A stretch of DNA of 34,656 nucleotides from Halomicronema sp. CCY15110 (GCF_016888165.1 NZ_JACSWC010000328.1:1-34656), one strand, 5' to 3'. Shown: positions 22,813 through 33,097, counted from the first letter of the stretch. A program made the numbers and translations. Notes: a model not told the origin generated them from the letters alone.

Positions 22813-23619
22813 ATGTTTGCGTCTGTAAAACCTTTGAGTCAACAGCTCGGTGCAGTGCCGATCGCCCTCTATCAGCAAAATAGTGCGACCTTTAATCGCT
22901 ATGGTCGCTGGTTTTTGGTGGCTTGGTTAGGGGCGATGGCCGACAGCAAGATTTTTTTAGCGATCGCCACCAGCACGCTCACGTATCAGTTCCTGGCGTC
23001 GGGCGATCGCCTGCCTTGGGAAAAAGTGGAACCGCTGTATCAGCAGGTCTGTACCCGGGTCTCTCGACTGGGCCAGACGCCCCTACTTGCAAGCACCTTG
23101 GCCTTTGTGACGACCTACGGATTTGCCGCTGCTTGGTCACAGCTCGGGGGCAGTTGGGCGGCGATCACGTTATTAGGATTGGGGGCGGGCAATCTGCTCT
23201 TTTTCCTCAAAGAAGTCAATGGGCTGTCCACGACGACGCCAACCTCCTCTTCCCAGCCACCATCAACGGCGGATCGTCTGGGGTCAACCTGGGATGAGCT
23301 GTCGGCGGCGGATCCGGTGCAACGGCTACGAGCTGTGCGATCGCTGCTGCACTGGTGCTTGAGTTCTGATGCGAGCGCTGCCCCTTACTTGCCGGGCACG
23401 GACGTGACGGTGCGATCGCACTTGGTGGATTGTTTTCGCGTCATGCTGACTCACGAGTCGGAGCCCATTGTGCGCGTGGCCCTGGTGGAAGGGCTAAAAG
23501 CGCTGCAGCCGAAACCACAACTGCCCGCCGGACAACCGGCGATCACGCCCCTCAAAGCCAAACCGCAAGCCATCCAAACGCCTGTGCGATCGCGATCGGT
23601 AGAGTATGTTGAGCCTTAA
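22813..23619 (+). CDS. Membrane protein with C-terminal HEAT-like helical repeats
   Basis: A 268-residue protein not recognised by name. An amphipathic N-terminal part (1-80) precedes two hydrophobic segments (about 91-109 and 114-132). A Ser/Thr/Pro linker (139-152) joins these to a helical domain with RLRAVRSLLHWC and, later, VRVALVEGLKAL (about 168-232), typical of HEAT/ARM-type repeats. The end is Pro/Lys-rich. ATG 22813 is used, and GTG 22786 is possible; neither has a good ribosome-binding site. A small hairpin terminator follows before thyX. Confidence 0.68.
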   Translation: MFASVKPLSQQLGAVPIALYQQNSATFNRYGRWFLVAWLGAMADSKIFLAIATSTLTYQFLASGDRLPWEKVEPLYQQVCTRVSRLGQTPLLASTLAFVTTYGFAAAWSQLGGSWAAITLLGLGAGNLLFFLKEVNGLSTTTPTSSSQPPSTADRLGSTWDELSAADPVQRLRAVRSLLHWCLSSDASAAPYLPGTDVTVRSHLVDCFRVMLTHESEPIVRVALVEGLKALQPKPQLPAGQPAITPLKAKPQAIQTPVRSRSVEYVEP

Positions 23620-23683
23620 AACAAACTGGGAAACGATCTCAAAATGAACCGGATCAGGGTAGCCTAACGAAGCACTTAGGGAT

Positions 23684-23703
23684 GTCTGTCTCGACAGACT
23701 TTC
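23684..23703 (+). terminator. Short terminator-like hairpin
   Basis: GTCTGT (23684-23689), loop CTCG, ACAGAC (23694-23699), then TTTCT. It separates the membrane-protein gene from thyX; being short, it may allow read-through. Confidence 0.5.
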
Positions 23704-23737
23704 TACTGCTTTGTCGTTGTTCATCCCCCGAACGCCC

Positions 23738-24460
23738 ATGGATCGCTTTACCGTTGAGGTCATTTCGCAAACCCCTAATCCTCAGCAAACCATCTACGCT
23801 GCCATGCATCAGGACTACGCCGAGGGTTTTGTGGCTCACGAGCGCGACACCTGGCCCAGCGAAGCCAAGGCGGGTGAACTCGTCATCAGAAATCTCCTGA
23901 AAGGGGGACGGGGACACTACGGGCCGCTGGAACATCCCCAAATTGTGCTGAACGTGGGCTGGTTTCCCCACAGCACGATGCAGCAAATTCGGACTCACCG
24001 AGTCGGCGTGAGTTTCGATGTGCAGAGCTTTCGCTACACGGGCAGCCGAATTTTAGATGTCGTTGAGGGCAAACGCGAGATTGACGAGGTGTTTTATCTG
24101 CGGCCAGTGGGGGCTTACAGCGATCGCCAGGGCAAAAAATATGAATACACCGCTGAGGAGCGTCAGCAAGATCTCGATTGGTGTCTGAAAGCGTGCCACC
24201 GCTACAAGGCCAAGATTGATGCCGGGTTTGCCGAAGAACACGCACGGGGGCTGATTCCCTTTGACGTGCGGCAGCATTGGGTGATGTCGGCTAACCCGCG
24301 ATCGCTGATGCACCTGCTCGATCTCCGCTGGAAGGCCGACGCCCAACTGGAAGCCCAAAAAATGTGCGAGGAAATTTGGCCCCACTTTCAAGCCTGGGTG
24401 CCCGCGATCGCCACCTGGTACGAAGACAACCGCCTCAAAAAAGCCCGCCTTGCGCCCTAA
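23738..24460 (+). CDS. thyX: FAD-dependent thymidylate synthase ThyX
   Basis: A 240-residue ThyX, which makes dTMP from dUMP using methylene-tetrahydrofolate and reduced FAD. The ThyX motif region reads RTHRVGVSFDVQSFRY (85-100). It keeps the HR (87-88), the Ser at 97 and the RY end, with Thr86 where the classical RHRx(7-8)S motif has its first Arg. Further family features are EHPQIVLNVGWFP before the motif and ANPRSLMHLLDLR (residues 185-197) near the C-terminus. ATG 23738 is used; nine in-frame codons upstream carry no family signal. It converges on rimO with a 49-bp gap. Confidence 0.93.
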   Translation: MDRFTVEVISQTPNPQQTIYAAMHQDYAEGFVAHERDTWPSEAKAGELVIRNLLKGGRGHYGPLEHPQIVLNVGWFPHSTMQQIRTHRVGVSFDVQSFRYTGSRILDVVEGKREIDEVFYLRPVGAYSDRQGKKYEYTAEERQQDLDWCLKACHRYKAKIDAGFAEEHARGLIPFDVRQHWVMSANPRSLMHLLDLRWKADAQLEAQKMCEEIWPHFQAWVPAIATWYEDNRLKKARLAP

Positions 24461-24509
24461 GCGCATTTCTCTTGTCACCAAACTTGAATTCTTGAGTGAC
24501 CAAAGCTGA

Positions 24510-25832
24510 TCAAAGAACTGTGCCAAAGAGATCGTAGACGTCAGCCGCGTCGATGCGAACTTTGGCGAGTTGGCCGAGGGCGGCCTCGCCTTTAACGTAA
24601 ACCAGACCATCCACATCGGGCGCACACCGGGGCGATCGCCCAATCATCTCGCCAGTGCCTGGATTCATCTGCTCGATGAGCACGTCAACCACTTTGCCAA
24701 CTTCCGCCTCATTGCGCTTGAGAGAAATTGGTTGCTGGACTTGCATGAGCCGATCGCGGCGGGCATCCATCACAGCCTGGGGAATTTGGTTGGGCATGGT
24801 CGCTCCCGGAGTCCCTTCCTCAGCGGAATAGGTGAACACGCCCACATGATCAAACTCATGGCGCTGCACAAACTCGACGAGATGTTCAAACTGCTCGTCC
24901 GTTTCGCCGGGGAAACCGACGATGAAGGTGGTGCGCATGACAGCTTCCGGCAGGGCGTCTTTGATTTGGTGGATGATGTCATCGTTGACGCGACCCTGCC
25001 AGGGCCGATTCATCGCTCGCAACACTTCGGGATGGGAATGTTGCAGCGGCAAATCCAAATAAGGCAATACGTTGGGCACGTCTTTGATCGCCTGGATGAC
25101 TTTCGGCGTTAGCCCGGTCGGATAGGCATAATGCATCCGAATCCAGGGAATATTCACTTCACCTAGAGCATCGAGCAGCTCCGCTAGCTGGGGTTGACCG
25201 TATAGATCGACGCCGTAGTTGGTCGTGATTTGGGAAATCAGGACTAACTCTTGCACCCCTTCCGCCGCGAGTTGTTTGGCCTCGGCTACGATGGATTCAA
25301 TGGGCCGCGATCGCTGATCGCCCCGCAGATGGGGAATGATGCAAAACGCACAGCGATAGTTACAGCCTTCGGCCACGCGCAGATAGGCCGTGCCCTCAGC
25401 GGTGGTGCGATAACGCGGCACCGTCTCATCAGCAATGTAAGTTGGCTCTGCCGAAACTTCCTTCACGCGCTCGCCCGCTTCCGCCCGCTGGATGACATCC
25501 ACAATTTTGTTGTAGTCGCCCGTACCCACGAGCGCCACCGCTTCCGGAATCTCGTCCAGCAGCTCATCTTTGAAGTGCTGCGCCAGACAGCCCGTGATGA
25601 CAATTTTTTTCTTGGCTTCGGCCAACTCTACCAGCGTCCGCACCGACTCGGCCCGCGCTTCTTCGATAAAGCTACAGGTGTTGACGATGACGTAATCGGC
25701 TAATTCTTCATTGGCATCAACGCCATAGCCAGCCTGCACCAGCAACCCCAGCATGTGCTCGGTATCGACCCGATTTTTTTCACAGCCGAGGTGCGTGACA
25801 GCGATCGTGGGTTGGGCAGTGGCAGCAGTCAT
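24510..25832 (-). CDS. rimO: Ribosomal protein S12 (Asp88) methylthiotransferase RimO
   Basis: A 440-residue radical-SAM methylthiotransferase. The N-terminal UPF0004 domain binds one 4Fe-4S cluster with Cys17 (HLGCEKN), Cys53 (NTCSF) and Cys82 (TGCLAQ). The radical-SAM motif is CNYRCAFC with Cys147, Cys151 and Cys154. [10 protein letters not shown] is conserved in the barrel, and a TRAM-like domain closes the C-terminus. The GCEKN start distinguishes RimO from MiaB (GCQMN). It adds a methylthio group to an Asp of ribosomal protein S12. Confidence 0.95.
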   Translation of the reverse strand: MTAATAQPTIAVTHLGCEKNRVDTEHMLGLLVQAGYGVDANEELADYVIVNTCSFIEEARAESVRTLVELAEAKKKIVITGCLAQHFKDELLDEIPEAVALVGTGDYNKIVDVIQRAEAGERVKEVSAEPTYIADETVPRYRTTAEGTAYLRVAEGCNYRCAFCIIPHLRGDQRSRPIESIVAEAKQLAAEGVQELVLISQITTNYGVDLYGQPQLAELLDALGEVNIPWIRMHYAYPTGLTPKVIQAIKDVPNVLPYLDLPLQHSHPEVLRAMNRPWQGRVNDDIIHQIKDALPEAVMRTTFIVGFPGETDEQFEHLVEFVQRHEFDHVGVFTYSAEEGTPGATMPNQIPQAVMDARRDRLMQVQQPISLKRNEAEVGKVVDVLIEQMNPGTGEMIGRSPRCAPDVDGLVYVKGEAALGQLAKVRIDAADVYDLFGTVL

Positions 25833-26126
25833 AGGGCAGTGACAACACTCATGTATACAGTCAAAATTTTGGCTAAAGACAACTGTCGCGACATCGTGTG
25901 CATCTGCTTGCAGCCGAGTTGTCGCATTAGTCCATGCAAACCTTCATCATAAGACCTTGATCAAAATTTGTGAAAATATCCTAAGACAAAGTCCGGCCAC
26001 TGCCAAAATGGTCGCCCAAGAATGAGAGCGCTTAGGGTAAATTGGGGAAGGCACAAGGTGTAAGGTGGTGGTTGCGCCATCTTGGCTGTTTAGCGACTTT
26101 GTTTTCGCATTCGAGATCAATTTCAC
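25833..26126. other. Divergent intergenic region rimO/btpA
   Basis: About 0.29 kb between two divergent starts, so it should hold two promoters. AT-rich segments occur at 25856-25875 and 25950-25985. No riboswitch or recognisable operator was seen. Confidence 0.5.
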
Positions 26127-26975
26127 GTGAGCTTAACGACAATTTTTAAGACCGCAACGCCAGTCATTGGGGTTGTCCATTTGCTGCCCTTACCCACGTC
26201 TCCTCAGTGGGGGGGCGACTTGCAACAGGTAATGGCGCGGGCTGAGCAAGAGGCCACTGCGTTAGCCTCTGGCGGGGTGCATGGCATCATCGTGGAAAAT
26301 TTTTTTGATGCCCCATTTACTAAGGGGCAGGTAGATCCGGCGGTGGTGAGTGCCATGAGCCTGATCGTGCAGCGCCTACAGCAGCTCGTGGCGGTGCCAA
26401 TCGGCATTAACGTCTTGCGCAATGACGCCCGCAGCGCGTTAGCGATCGCGACCTGCGGCAATGCTCAGTTTATTCGGGTCAATGTGTTGACTGGCGTCAT
26501 GGCCACCGATCAGGGTCTGATTGAAGGCTGTGCCTATGAGCTGCTGCGCTATCGACGGGAGCTCGGCAGTGATGTCAAGATTCTGGCCGACGTGTTAGTA
26601 AAACATGCGCGTCCCCTCGGATCGCCTAATCTCACCACGGCAGTGCAAGAGACGATTGATCGCGGTTTGGCCGATGGCATTATTCTCTCGGGCTGGGCCA
26701 CGGGCAGCCCCCCCAGTTTGGAAGATTTGGAACTCGCCAAAGCCGCAGCTAAGGATATTCCAGTGTTCATCGGTAGTGGCGCAAGTTGGGAAAACATTGG
26801 CAGGCTGATGCAATCAGCCGATGGGGTCATTGTGGCCAGCTCGTTAAAGCGCAAGGGTGACATTCAGCAGCCCATTGATCCGATCCGCGTCCGACATTTT
26901 GTGGAAGCTCTAGAAGCGGGGGCGGCAACGCAGCAGGTAGCACCGGATTATCCGTCGATCGTCTCGGCTAAATAA
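26127..26975 (+). CDS. btpA: BtpA family protein (photosystem I biogenesis)
   Basis: A 282-residue TIM-barrel-like protein of the BtpA/SgcQ family. Family features are GVVHLLPLPTSPQW near the N-terminus, GVHGIIVENFFDAPF, PIGINVLRNDARSAL, FIRVNVLTGVMATDQG, ILADVLVKHARPL and GSGASWENI. In Synechocystis BtpA is a thylakoid-associated protein needed to stabilise the photosystem I reaction-centre proteins, especially in the cold. The start is GTG 26127, with MSLTTIF leading directly into the domain; no ATG is available upstream in frame, and no good Shine-Dalgarno sequence is present. Confidence 0.9.
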   Translation: MSLTTIFKTATPVIGVVHLLPLPTSPQWGGDLQQVMARAEQEATALASGGVHGIIVENFFDAPFTKGQVDPAVVSAMSLIVQRLQQLVAVPIGINVLRNDARSALAIATCGNAQFIRVNVLTGVMATDQGLIEGCAYELLRYRRELGSDVKILADVLVKHARPLGSPNLTTAVQETIDRGLADGIILSGWATGSPPSLEDLELAKAAAKDIPVFIGSGASWENIGRLMQSADGVIVASSLKRKGDIQQPIDPIRVRHFVEALEAGAATQQVAPDYPSIVSAK

Positions 26976-27198
26976 TCACTGGAGCAGAGTCCCGCAAGGC
27001 AATGCGCCCTGACCACCCAGGCTGATTAGGCTATAGGGTTGATTTTCAGCGATGAGGTGTTTGCGGCTGTCCTCAGCCTGAAAGTGCCGCAGGTATAGCA
27101 AAAATGAAAGGTGAAACCCTCTTAGCATAAGGGGGCTTGGCATTTTAGGGCGATCGCAACCTAAGCAGTGACTCCAGGTTTCACGCTGAGAACAAGAA

Positions 27199-27227
27199 CC
27201 CAGCTCGGCAATGGCTGCTGAGCTGGG
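27199..27227 (-). terminator. Terminator of murA
   Basis: CCCAGCTCGGCA (27199-27210) pairs with TGCTGAGCTGGG (27216-27227), 12 bp with one G-T wobble and a 5-base loop. Read on the minus strand, it is followed by TTCTTGTTCT. It sits 32 bases beyond the murA stop codon. Confidence 0.75.
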
Positions 27228-27258
27228 CGAGAACGAGGCTTGCTAGTCACCGTGGAGC

Positions 27259-28608
27259 TTACCGCGATCGACGCGATGCAGTGATTTCTTCACTGGTTTC
27301 GGCTACCTGACCAGTCGTGCCGTCGATGCGGGTGATCCGGGCTCCTAGCTTCGTCAGTTTCCGTTCGAGCTGTTCGTAGCCGCGGTCTAAGTGTTGCAAG
27401 CCACTCATGACGGTTTTGCCTTGAGCACCGAGTCCCGCCAGCACTAGGGCCGCCGACGCCCGCAGGTCAGTGGCCATCACTGGCGCACCGGAAAGCATGG
27501 GCACCCCCTGAATGATGGCGCAGTTGCCATTCACCCGGACATTAGCCCCCATCCGGCTGAATTCAGCCACGTGACGGAGTCGATTTTCAAAAACGGTCTC
27601 AGTGACCATGCTGCTACCGTTGCTCAGGGTCATCAAGGCCATAAACTGGGCTTGCATGTCAGTCGGAAAGCCCGGATAAGGCAAGGTTTGAATGTCAGTC
27701 GCTTGAATTTCATCCCCTGGGATTAAGGAGATGCGGTTCGGCGATTCCACAACGATTTGCGAACCCGCTTCCTGCAATTTAGCGATGACGGCTCCCAATT
27801 GTTCGGGAACGATGGGCGATACACTGATTTTCGATCGCGTAATCGCGCCAGCAATTAGAAAGGTGCCTGCTTCAATGCGATCGGGCACGATCGCATAATC
27901 GGTACTGTGGAGGCTGGGCACCCCAGAAATTGTCAAGGTCTTAGTGCCGACACCCCGAATGCGAGCCCCCATGGCCCGACAAAAATTTGCGAGATCAGCA
28001 ACTTCAGGTTCTTGAGCGGCATTGTCGATGACGGTATCCCCTTCCGCTAGGGTCGCGGCCATCATCAGCGTCTCGGTGGCCCCCACACTGGGGTAATCCA
28101 AATAAATATTGGCCCCTTGCAGCCGTTTGCGAATGCCAGGAATGCAGGCATGTACGGTGCCATGCTCGATTTGCACATTGGCTCCCATCGCTTGCAAGCC
28201 CCGGACATGCAGTTCCACAGGCCGTGCGCCAATGGCGCATCCCCCCGGTAGGGGAATGCGGGCGACGCCCATACGCGCTAGCAATGGCCCGATGACGAAG
28301 AAGCTTGCCCGCAATTTGCTCACGATCTCGTAAGGAGCGCGAGTGTGGCTGATATCACTGGGATCGAGCTCCCAACAGTCGTCTTCCTGCTTGATTTTGA
28401 CGCCGAGGGCGGTCAACACTGCCGCCATGCGGTGGACATCAACGAGGTTGGGGATGTTGCGCAGACGGCAGGGTTGAGAACAGAGCAGAATCCCAGCCAT
28501 GACGACCAAGGCGGAATTTTTGGCTCCACTAATCGAAACGTGACCGGCTAGCGGGTGTTGCCCCCAGATCTCTAAAACCGAGTTGTCTGCTTCAGGGGAA
28601 TTGGACAT
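27259..28608 (-). CDS. murA: UDP-N-acetylglucosamine 1-carboxyvinyltransferase MurA
   Basis: A 449-residue EPSP-synthase-fold enzyme that transfers enolpyruvate from PEP to UDP-GlcNAc, the first committed step of peptidoglycan synthesis. The N-terminal SGAKNSAL has the Lys30-Asn31 pair. The catalytic loop [14 protein letters not shown] contains the PEP-reacting Cys124 (the fosfomycin target). [15 protein letters not shown] carries the conserved Asp of the active site. The start is uncertain: ATG 28608 gives the usual cyanobacterial N-terminus but lacks a ribosome-binding site, while GGAGG at 28648-28644 points to an in-frame ATC at 28635 (see findings). Confidence 0.96.
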   Translation of the reverse strand: MSNSPEADNSVLEIWGQHPLAGHVSISGAKNSALVVMAGILLCSQPCRLRNIPNLVDVHRMAAVLTALGVKIKQEDDCWELDPSDISHTRAPYEIVSKLRASFFVIGPLLARMGVARIPLPGGCAIGARPVELHVRGLQAMGANVQIEHGTVHACIPGIRKRLQGANIYLDYPSVGATETLMMAATLAEGDTVIDNAAQEPEVADLANFCRAMGARIRGVGTKTLTISGVPSLHSTDYAIVPDRIEAGTFLIAGAITRSKISVSPIVPEQLGAVIAKLQEAGSQIVVESPNRISLIPGDEIQATDIQTLPYPGFPTDMQAQFMALMTLSNGSSMVTETVFENRLRHVAEFSRMGANVRVNGNCAIIQGVPMLSGAPVMATDLRASAALVLAGLGAQGKTVMSGLQHLDRGYEQLERKLTKLGARITRIDGTTGQVAETSEEITASRRSR

Positions 28609-28878
28609 CTGTGTAATACCAGTGGCTGTAACGATGGGCTTATCCTCCAAAACCTGAGCGGAACAACTCAGATGTAAATTTTCGTCTAAATTCTACTTGA
28701 TTCAACCATTTTTCTGGAAATTTTGCGCTGACCAAATCGATAATCCTTGCGGTGGGTCAATTGCGAGGAGGATTGATTTTTGGCCAGGGTAGTTGACGAA
28801 GCGCCTCCTCTTAGGGCACTGTATAAGACTGCGGTAGGTAGCGGGTTGAAAAGCTGCTAAATGCTGCAATTCCAGTTA

Positions 28879-28962
28879 GCGGAACTGGCGGAATTGGTAG
28901 ACGCGCTAGATTCAGGTTCTAGTGTTCGCAAGAACTTCCGGGTTCAAGTCCCGGGTTCCGCA
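28879..28962 (+). tRNA. tRNA-Leu (anticodon CAG)
   Basis: An 84-nt class II tRNA. The acceptor stem GCGGAAC pairs with GTTCCGC and the discriminator is A28962. The anticodon stem CTAGA/TCTAG (28906-28910 and 28918-28922) encloses TTCAGGT, with anticodon CAG at 28913-28915. A long variable arm follows (TGTTCGCAAGAACT), then the T arm with GGTTCAAGT. CCA is not encoded. Confidence 0.96.
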
Positions 28963-29117
28963 TATTTCAATTAAAAAGTTTCTATGACTCTGGTTAGCAC
29001 TGCAAATGAGTCATTTAGCTCGTTTGGCGCGATGTTCACAGATTTGTAATATTTGATGAATGCACGCTGGAGTGATTAGTTTTTTGTAAGCTATTGGCAA
29101 TTGCGGATGGAGCCGTT

Positions 29118-29903
29118 GTGCTGACAAGTCTGAAGAATCCTTGGGTGAAAACCTTGCGCAAGCTGCATCAAGCCAAGTATCGGCGGCAGCAACAGCAGTT
29201 TTTGTTGGAAGGAACGCATTTAGTACAGGCGGCGATCGCGACCCAATATCCGTTGCAGGCGGTGTGTGCGACTGCTGTATGGCAAGCGCGACATCCGGCC
29301 TTATGGGAGCAGTTGAGTCAAGGCACTGACCGCCAGGAAACGGTGAGCCCGGAGGTGCTGGGGGCGATCGCCACTACGCAGACTCCGGATGGTGTGGTCG
29401 CGATCGCATCCAGTGACACCGTGACTGCGACCATTCATCACCCCACCTTGGGCTTAGCCCTGGAAGACATTCAAGACCCCGGCAATGTGGGGACGCTAAT
29501 GCGGACGGCAGCGGCAGCGGGCGGTGACGGCATCTGGCTCAGCCCAAATAGTGTGGATCTAACTCACCCGAAAGTCTTGCGAGCTTCAGCGGGGCAATGG
29601 TTTCGGCTGCGTAAGCAAGTCGGCCATGACCTGTTAACCCAAGTGTCTGCATGGCGGGAGCAGGGGTGTCAGATTCTCGCGACGGCGGCCACCGGAGCCG
29701 TACCCTACTGGCAGGTTGACCTCACGTGCCCGACGGTGCTGGTGGTCGGCAATGAAGGCGCAGGGTTGTCGCCTGAGGCGATCGCCGCCGCCGATCATGC
29801 GATCGCCATTCCGATGATGAATGATGTCGAATCCTTAAATGTGGGCGTGGCGGCCGCCGTCATTTTGTTTGAAGCGGTGCGTCAGCGTCAGCACCTGGGG
29901 TGA
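29118..29903 (+). CDS. SpoU/TrmH family RNA 2'-O-methyltransferase
   Basis: A 261-residue SPOUT methyltransferase. The N-terminal substrate-binding domain starts LTSLKNPWVKTLRKLHQAKYRR with FLLEGTHLVQ, as in RlmB/TsnR-type enzymes. The three SPOUT knot motifs are present: DIQDPGNVGTLMRTA (117-131), VVGNEGAGLS and IPMMNDVESLNVGVAAA. It methylates a ribose 2'-OH in rRNA or tRNA with SAM; the exact nucleotide cannot be read from the sequence. GTG 29118 has GGAG five bases upstream; an earlier in-frame TTG at 29094 is less likely. Confidence 0.9.
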   Translation: MLTSLKNPWVKTLRKLHQAKYRRQQQQFLLEGTHLVQAAIATQYPLQAVCATAVWQARHPALWEQLSQGTDRQETVSPEVLGAIATTQTPDGVVAIASSDTVTATIHHPTLGLALEDIQDPGNVGTLMRTAAAAGGDGIWLSPNSVDLTHPKVLRASAGQWFRLRKQVGHDLLTQVSAWREQGCQILATAATGAVPYWQVDLTCPTVLVVGNEGAGLSPEAIAAADHAIAIPMMNDVESLNVGVAAAVILFEAVRQRQHLG

Positions 29904-29928
29904 CGCAATTAAGACACATCCCGGCGCT

Positions 29929-30201
29929 TCAGATATTGTCCTGTGAGGGGTCGGCTTCGGTCATGAAGTGTTCAATATCCTGCACCGCCTCGTCGAGCAG
30001 TTGGCCTAAGTCTTCAGAGTCATGGGGAGTTGTTTTAGAGGCCGGGCTAGACTCCGGTGGGGATGGTGCGTGATCAAGGCTGGACGGTTCGTTGTTTCCC
30101 GATTCTGAAGCGTTGGAGCTCAGTACGGTCTCTAACTCATCCAGGGCATTGACGAAGTTTCGGGCGGCCTGACGACGACTGTCTTGTGGCTGATGATTCA
30201 T
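29929..30201 (-). CDS. Small acidic hypothetical protein
   Basis: A 90-residue protein. The N-terminal 28 residues (MNHQPQDSRRQAARNFVNAL, then DELETVL) look like a conserved amphipathic helix. The middle is Ser/Pro-rich and probably disordered, and the end is an acidic helix (DLGQLLDEAVQDIEHFMTEADP). No catalytic motif and no membrane segment. It converges on the methyltransferase gene (25 bp between stops) and diverges from lpd. ATG 30201 is chosen; ten more codons are open upstream. Confidence 0.65.
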   Translation of the reverse strand: MNHQPQDSRRQAARNFVNALDELETVLSSNASESGNNEPSSLDHAPSPPESSPASKTTPHDSEDLGQLLDEAVQDIEHFMTEADPSQDNI

Positions 30202-30487
30202 GGCTGTAAGCCCCAGCTGGAAGTCAAACAATGCGGGTTCAGAATTGATGGCAAGGCGATCGCACTTGTACCCATGAGCGGCAACGAGTTGATGTCAAGC
30301 ACCAAGCTAGAGCATTGCCGCTGGAGACTATTCTCAGGTTACCCAGATGTGGAAATTTCTAGGAGCTTGTCTTAACTGCCCTCCTTCGTCAAGATAGGTA
30401 AGGGCCGTTTTGCGCGAGGGCGAATCTCCCACAGAGAGTCCGCAAAACGATACCTTAGAGTTCGCTACGATTGCTGAGGAGAAAGCT

Positions 30488-31921
30488 GTGAGTCAAGCCT
30501 TTGACTACGATTTGGTCATTATTGGTGCGGGGGTCGGGGGCCATGGGGCGGCTATTCACGCCGTGCGTCGGGGGCTCAAAACCGCCATCATTGAAGCCGC
30601 TGATATGGGCGGTACCTGTGTCAATCGCGGCTGCATTCCCTCTAAAGCCTTGCTCGCCGCGTCCGGTCGCGTCCGCGAGATGCAAGACACCCATCATTTA
30701 GAAGCACTCGGCATTCAAGTCGGTGGCGTCTCGTTTGATCGGGCCGCGATCGCGGGCCATGCCAACAATCTGGTCAGTAAGATCCAAGGTGACTTAACCA
30801 ATAGTTTGACCCGTCTAGGTGTGGATACGATTCGCGGTTGGGGCCGCGTCGCGGGCGAACAAAAGGTGGTCGTCACGACCGAAGCGGGCGATCAAACCAT
30901 CACGGCCAAAGACATCATGCTATCGCCCGGTTCCATCCCATTTGTGCCACCGGGGATTGAAATTGATCATAAAACGGTGTTCACCAGTGACGCTGCCGTC
31001 AAATTGGAATGGTTGCCAGAATGGATTGCCATCATTGGCAGTGGTTACATCGGCCTAGAATTTTGCGACGTTTACACGGCTTTGGGCTCTGAGGTCACCA
31101 TTATCGAAGCCATTGATCAGATCATGCCGACCTTTGATCCCGACATTGCCAAAATTGCCCAGCGCGTGCTCATTAATTCGCGTCCCGTGGAAACGCGGGC
31201 GGGGGTGTTGGCGATGAAAGTCACCCCAGGGTCGCCAGTGGTGATCGAATTGGCCGATCGCGAAACCAAAGAAGTGGTGGATGTACTGGAAGTGGATGCT
31301 TGCCTGGTGGCAACGGGCCGCATTCCGGCCACGAAGGATTTGGGCCTAGAGCGCGTGGGGGTGGAAACCGATCGCCGGGGCTTTATCAGCGTTGATGATG
31401 AGCTCCGGGTCGTGCGCGACGGCAAGCCCGTGCCGCACTTATGGGCAATTGGGGATGCCACCGGCAAGATGATGTTGGCCCATACCGCGTCAGCCCAAGG
31501 CGTGGTGGCCGTCGACAATATTTGTGGCGAGTCGCGTACCGTGAACTACCGCAGCATTCCGGCGGCGGCGTTTACCCACCCCGAAGTCAGCTTTGTCGGC
31601 ATGACTGAGCCCCAAGCCAAAGCCTATGCCGATGAGCAAGGGTTTGCCATTGCGACGGTAAAAACCTATTTCAAGGGCAACTCCAAAGCACTGGCCGAGG
31701 GCGAATCCGATGGTTTAGCCAAGGTCATTTATCGCCAGGATACGGGTGAAATTTTGGGCACTCACATCATCGGCCTCCATGCTTCTGACCTGATTCAAGA
31801 AGCGGCAAATGCGATCGCTCAGGGGCAAACCGTCACAGCTTTGTCCTATTGTGTTCATACTCATCCCACACTTTCAGAAGTGATGGATGAAGCCTTTAAG
31901 CGGGCTGTCGTTAGTGCATAA
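30488..31921 (+). CDS. lpdA: Dihydrolipoyl dehydrogenase (E3)
   Basis: A 477-residue class I flavin disulfide reductase, the E3 subunit serving pyruvate dehydrogenase and the glycine cleavage system. The FAD-binding [10 protein letters not shown] is followed by the redox-active disulfide [13 protein letters not shown] (Cys44, Cys49), then NAD-binding [13 protein letters not shown] and the second FAD motif [13 protein letters not shown]. The C-terminal [13 protein letters not shown] supplies the catalytic His-Glu pair. GTG 30488 is chosen because GAGGAG lies just upstream; 26 in-frame codons before it have no family signal. trpC follows after 11 bp. Confidence 0.95.
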   Translation: MSQAFDYDLVIIGAGVGGHGAAIHAVRRGLKTAIIEAADMGGTCVNRGCIPSKALLAASGRVREMQDTHHLEALGIQVGGVSFDRAAIAGHANNLVSKIQGDLTNSLTRLGVDTIRGWGRVAGEQKVVVTTEAGDQTITAKDIMLSPGSIPFVPPGIEIDHKTVFTSDAAVKLEWLPEWIAIIGSGYIGLEFCDVYTALGSEVTIIEAIDQIMPTFDPDIAKIAQRVLINSRPVETRAGVLAMKVTPGSPVVIELADRETKEVVDVLEVDACLVATGRIPATKDLGLERVGVETDRRGFISVDDELRVVRDGKPVPHLWAIGDATGKMMLAHTASAQGVVAVDNICGESRTVNYRSIPAAAFTHPEVSFVGMTEPQAKAYADEQGFAIATVKTYFKGNSKALAEGESDGLAKVIYRQDTGEILGTHIIGLHASDLIQEAANAIAQGQTVTALSYCVHTHPTLSEVMDEAFKRAVVSA

Positions 31922-31932
31922 AGCTTGTCTCC

Positions 31933-32814
31933 ATGGAAATTCGCCGCCGGTCTCCGTATCCTGAGGTATCTGTGCAAAGTCTGACTTATCGAATTAAGGC
32001 ACCGGGTGCCGAGCCCCAAAATATTCTGGAAAAAATCGTTTGGCAAAAAGAAAAAGAGGTGACGCGGCTGCGGCAGCAAGTCTCTTTGGCTGACTTGCAG
32101 CGCGAGGTCCTGAGTGCACCACCAGCGCGTGACTTTTTGGCGGCCCTACAGCAGAGCGATCGCTCTCCGGCGCTGATTGCCGAGGTGAAAAAAGCGTCAC
32201 CGAGTCGGGGCGTGATTCGCGCAGACTTTGATCCAGTGGCGATTGCTCAAGCGTATGAAGCCGCTGGGGCTGCCTGTCTTTCCGTGCTGACGGACGAGAC
32301 TTTTTTTCAGGGCAGCTTTGACTATTTAGCAGCGGTGCGGGCGGCGACGGAACTCCCGATTCTCTGCAAAGAGTTTATCGTTTATCCATATCAGATGTAT
32401 TTAGCCCGCGTGAAAGGGGCCGATGCGGTGCTGCTCATCGCCGCCATTTTGAGTGACAAAGATTTACGTTACTTCACCAAAATTGCCCAGGCTCTGGGAA
32501 TGCGCGCTTTGGTAGAAGTACATACCTTAGAAGAATTAGACCGAGTACTGGCAATGGATGCTGTTCATCTAGTTGGCATCAACAACCGGAACTTGGAAAC
32601 TTTTGTCACTACCTTAGAGACCACCGAGCAGCTCTTAGAGCAGCGTCGTGATCAGTTTAAGGCGAAAGAGCTGTTTGTGATTAGTGAGTCCGGTATTCAA
32701 CGGCCAGAGGACATTGCCACTGTTCGGCAGGCGGGAGCCCAAGGCGTTTTGGTGGGTGAGTCGCTGATGCGACAGGCTGATGTTACCCAGGCGATCGCGG
32801 CCCTCTACGCCTAA
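31933..32814 (+). CDS. trpC: Indole-3-glycerol phosphate synthase
   Basis: A 293-residue (beta/alpha)8 enzyme that closes CdRP to indole-3-glycerol phosphate in tryptophan synthesis. Signature segments are [14 protein letters not shown] (catalytic Lys), [13 protein letters not shown] (second Lys), [18 protein letters not shown] and GVLVGESLM, the phosphate-binding end. The roughly 30-residue N-terminal extension is longer than in E. coli domains. It starts 11 bp after lpdA and is followed after 37 bp by a small protein, so the three are likely one transcript. It is not clustered with other trp genes. Confidence 0.95.
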   Translation: MEIRRRSPYPEVSVQSLTYRIKAPGAEPQNILEKIVWQKEKEVTRLRQQVSLADLQREVLSAPPARDFLAALQQSDRSPALIAEVKKASPSRGVIRADFDPVAIAQAYEAAGAACLSVLTDETFFQGSFDYLAAVRAATELPILCKEFIVYPYQMYLARVKGADAVLLIAAILSDKDLRYFTKIAQALGMRALVEVHTLEELDRVLAMDAVHLVGINNRNLETFVTTLETTEQLLEQRRDQFKAKELFVISESGIQRPEDIATVRQAGAQGVLVGESLMRQADVTQAIAALYA

Positions 32815-32851
32815 TCCATTCCGATTATTATTTAACAGGCTTTGCTTCTCA

Positions 32852-33097
32852 ATGAATGAGCCGCTTCCATTACCGTCCCATGTTCACTATGAGCTGCTGT
32901 TGCGACTCCTGGAGCAGCAAACCTTTTTTGCCGCTTACGAGCATCCCAGCCTCAAAGGCGACGTCAACGAACTAATCATCACCCTGCGCAAAGCCCTGTC
33001 ACAACAGCGCCAGCTCGAGGAAAATTGCGATCGCTTAGGTTTCAAAATTGACTATCGCTGGTCTCTCAATGGGGCACCAGAGCGACCTAGCTCCTGA
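32852..33097 (+). CDS. Small conserved cyanobacterial protein (DUF5340-like)
   Basis: An 81-residue soluble protein beginning MNEPLPLPSHVHYELLLRLLEQQT, followed by VNELIITLRKALSQQRQLEE. From memory this matches the small cyanobacterial family DUF5340; I could not check that. It should be largely alpha-helical and may form a coiled coil. ATG 32852 is used. It lies 37 bp downstream of trpC. Function unknown. Confidence 0.7.
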   Translation: MNEPLPLPSHVHYELLLRLLEQQTFFAAYEHPSLKGDVNELIITLRKALSQQRQLEENCDRLGFKIDYRWSLNGAPERPSS

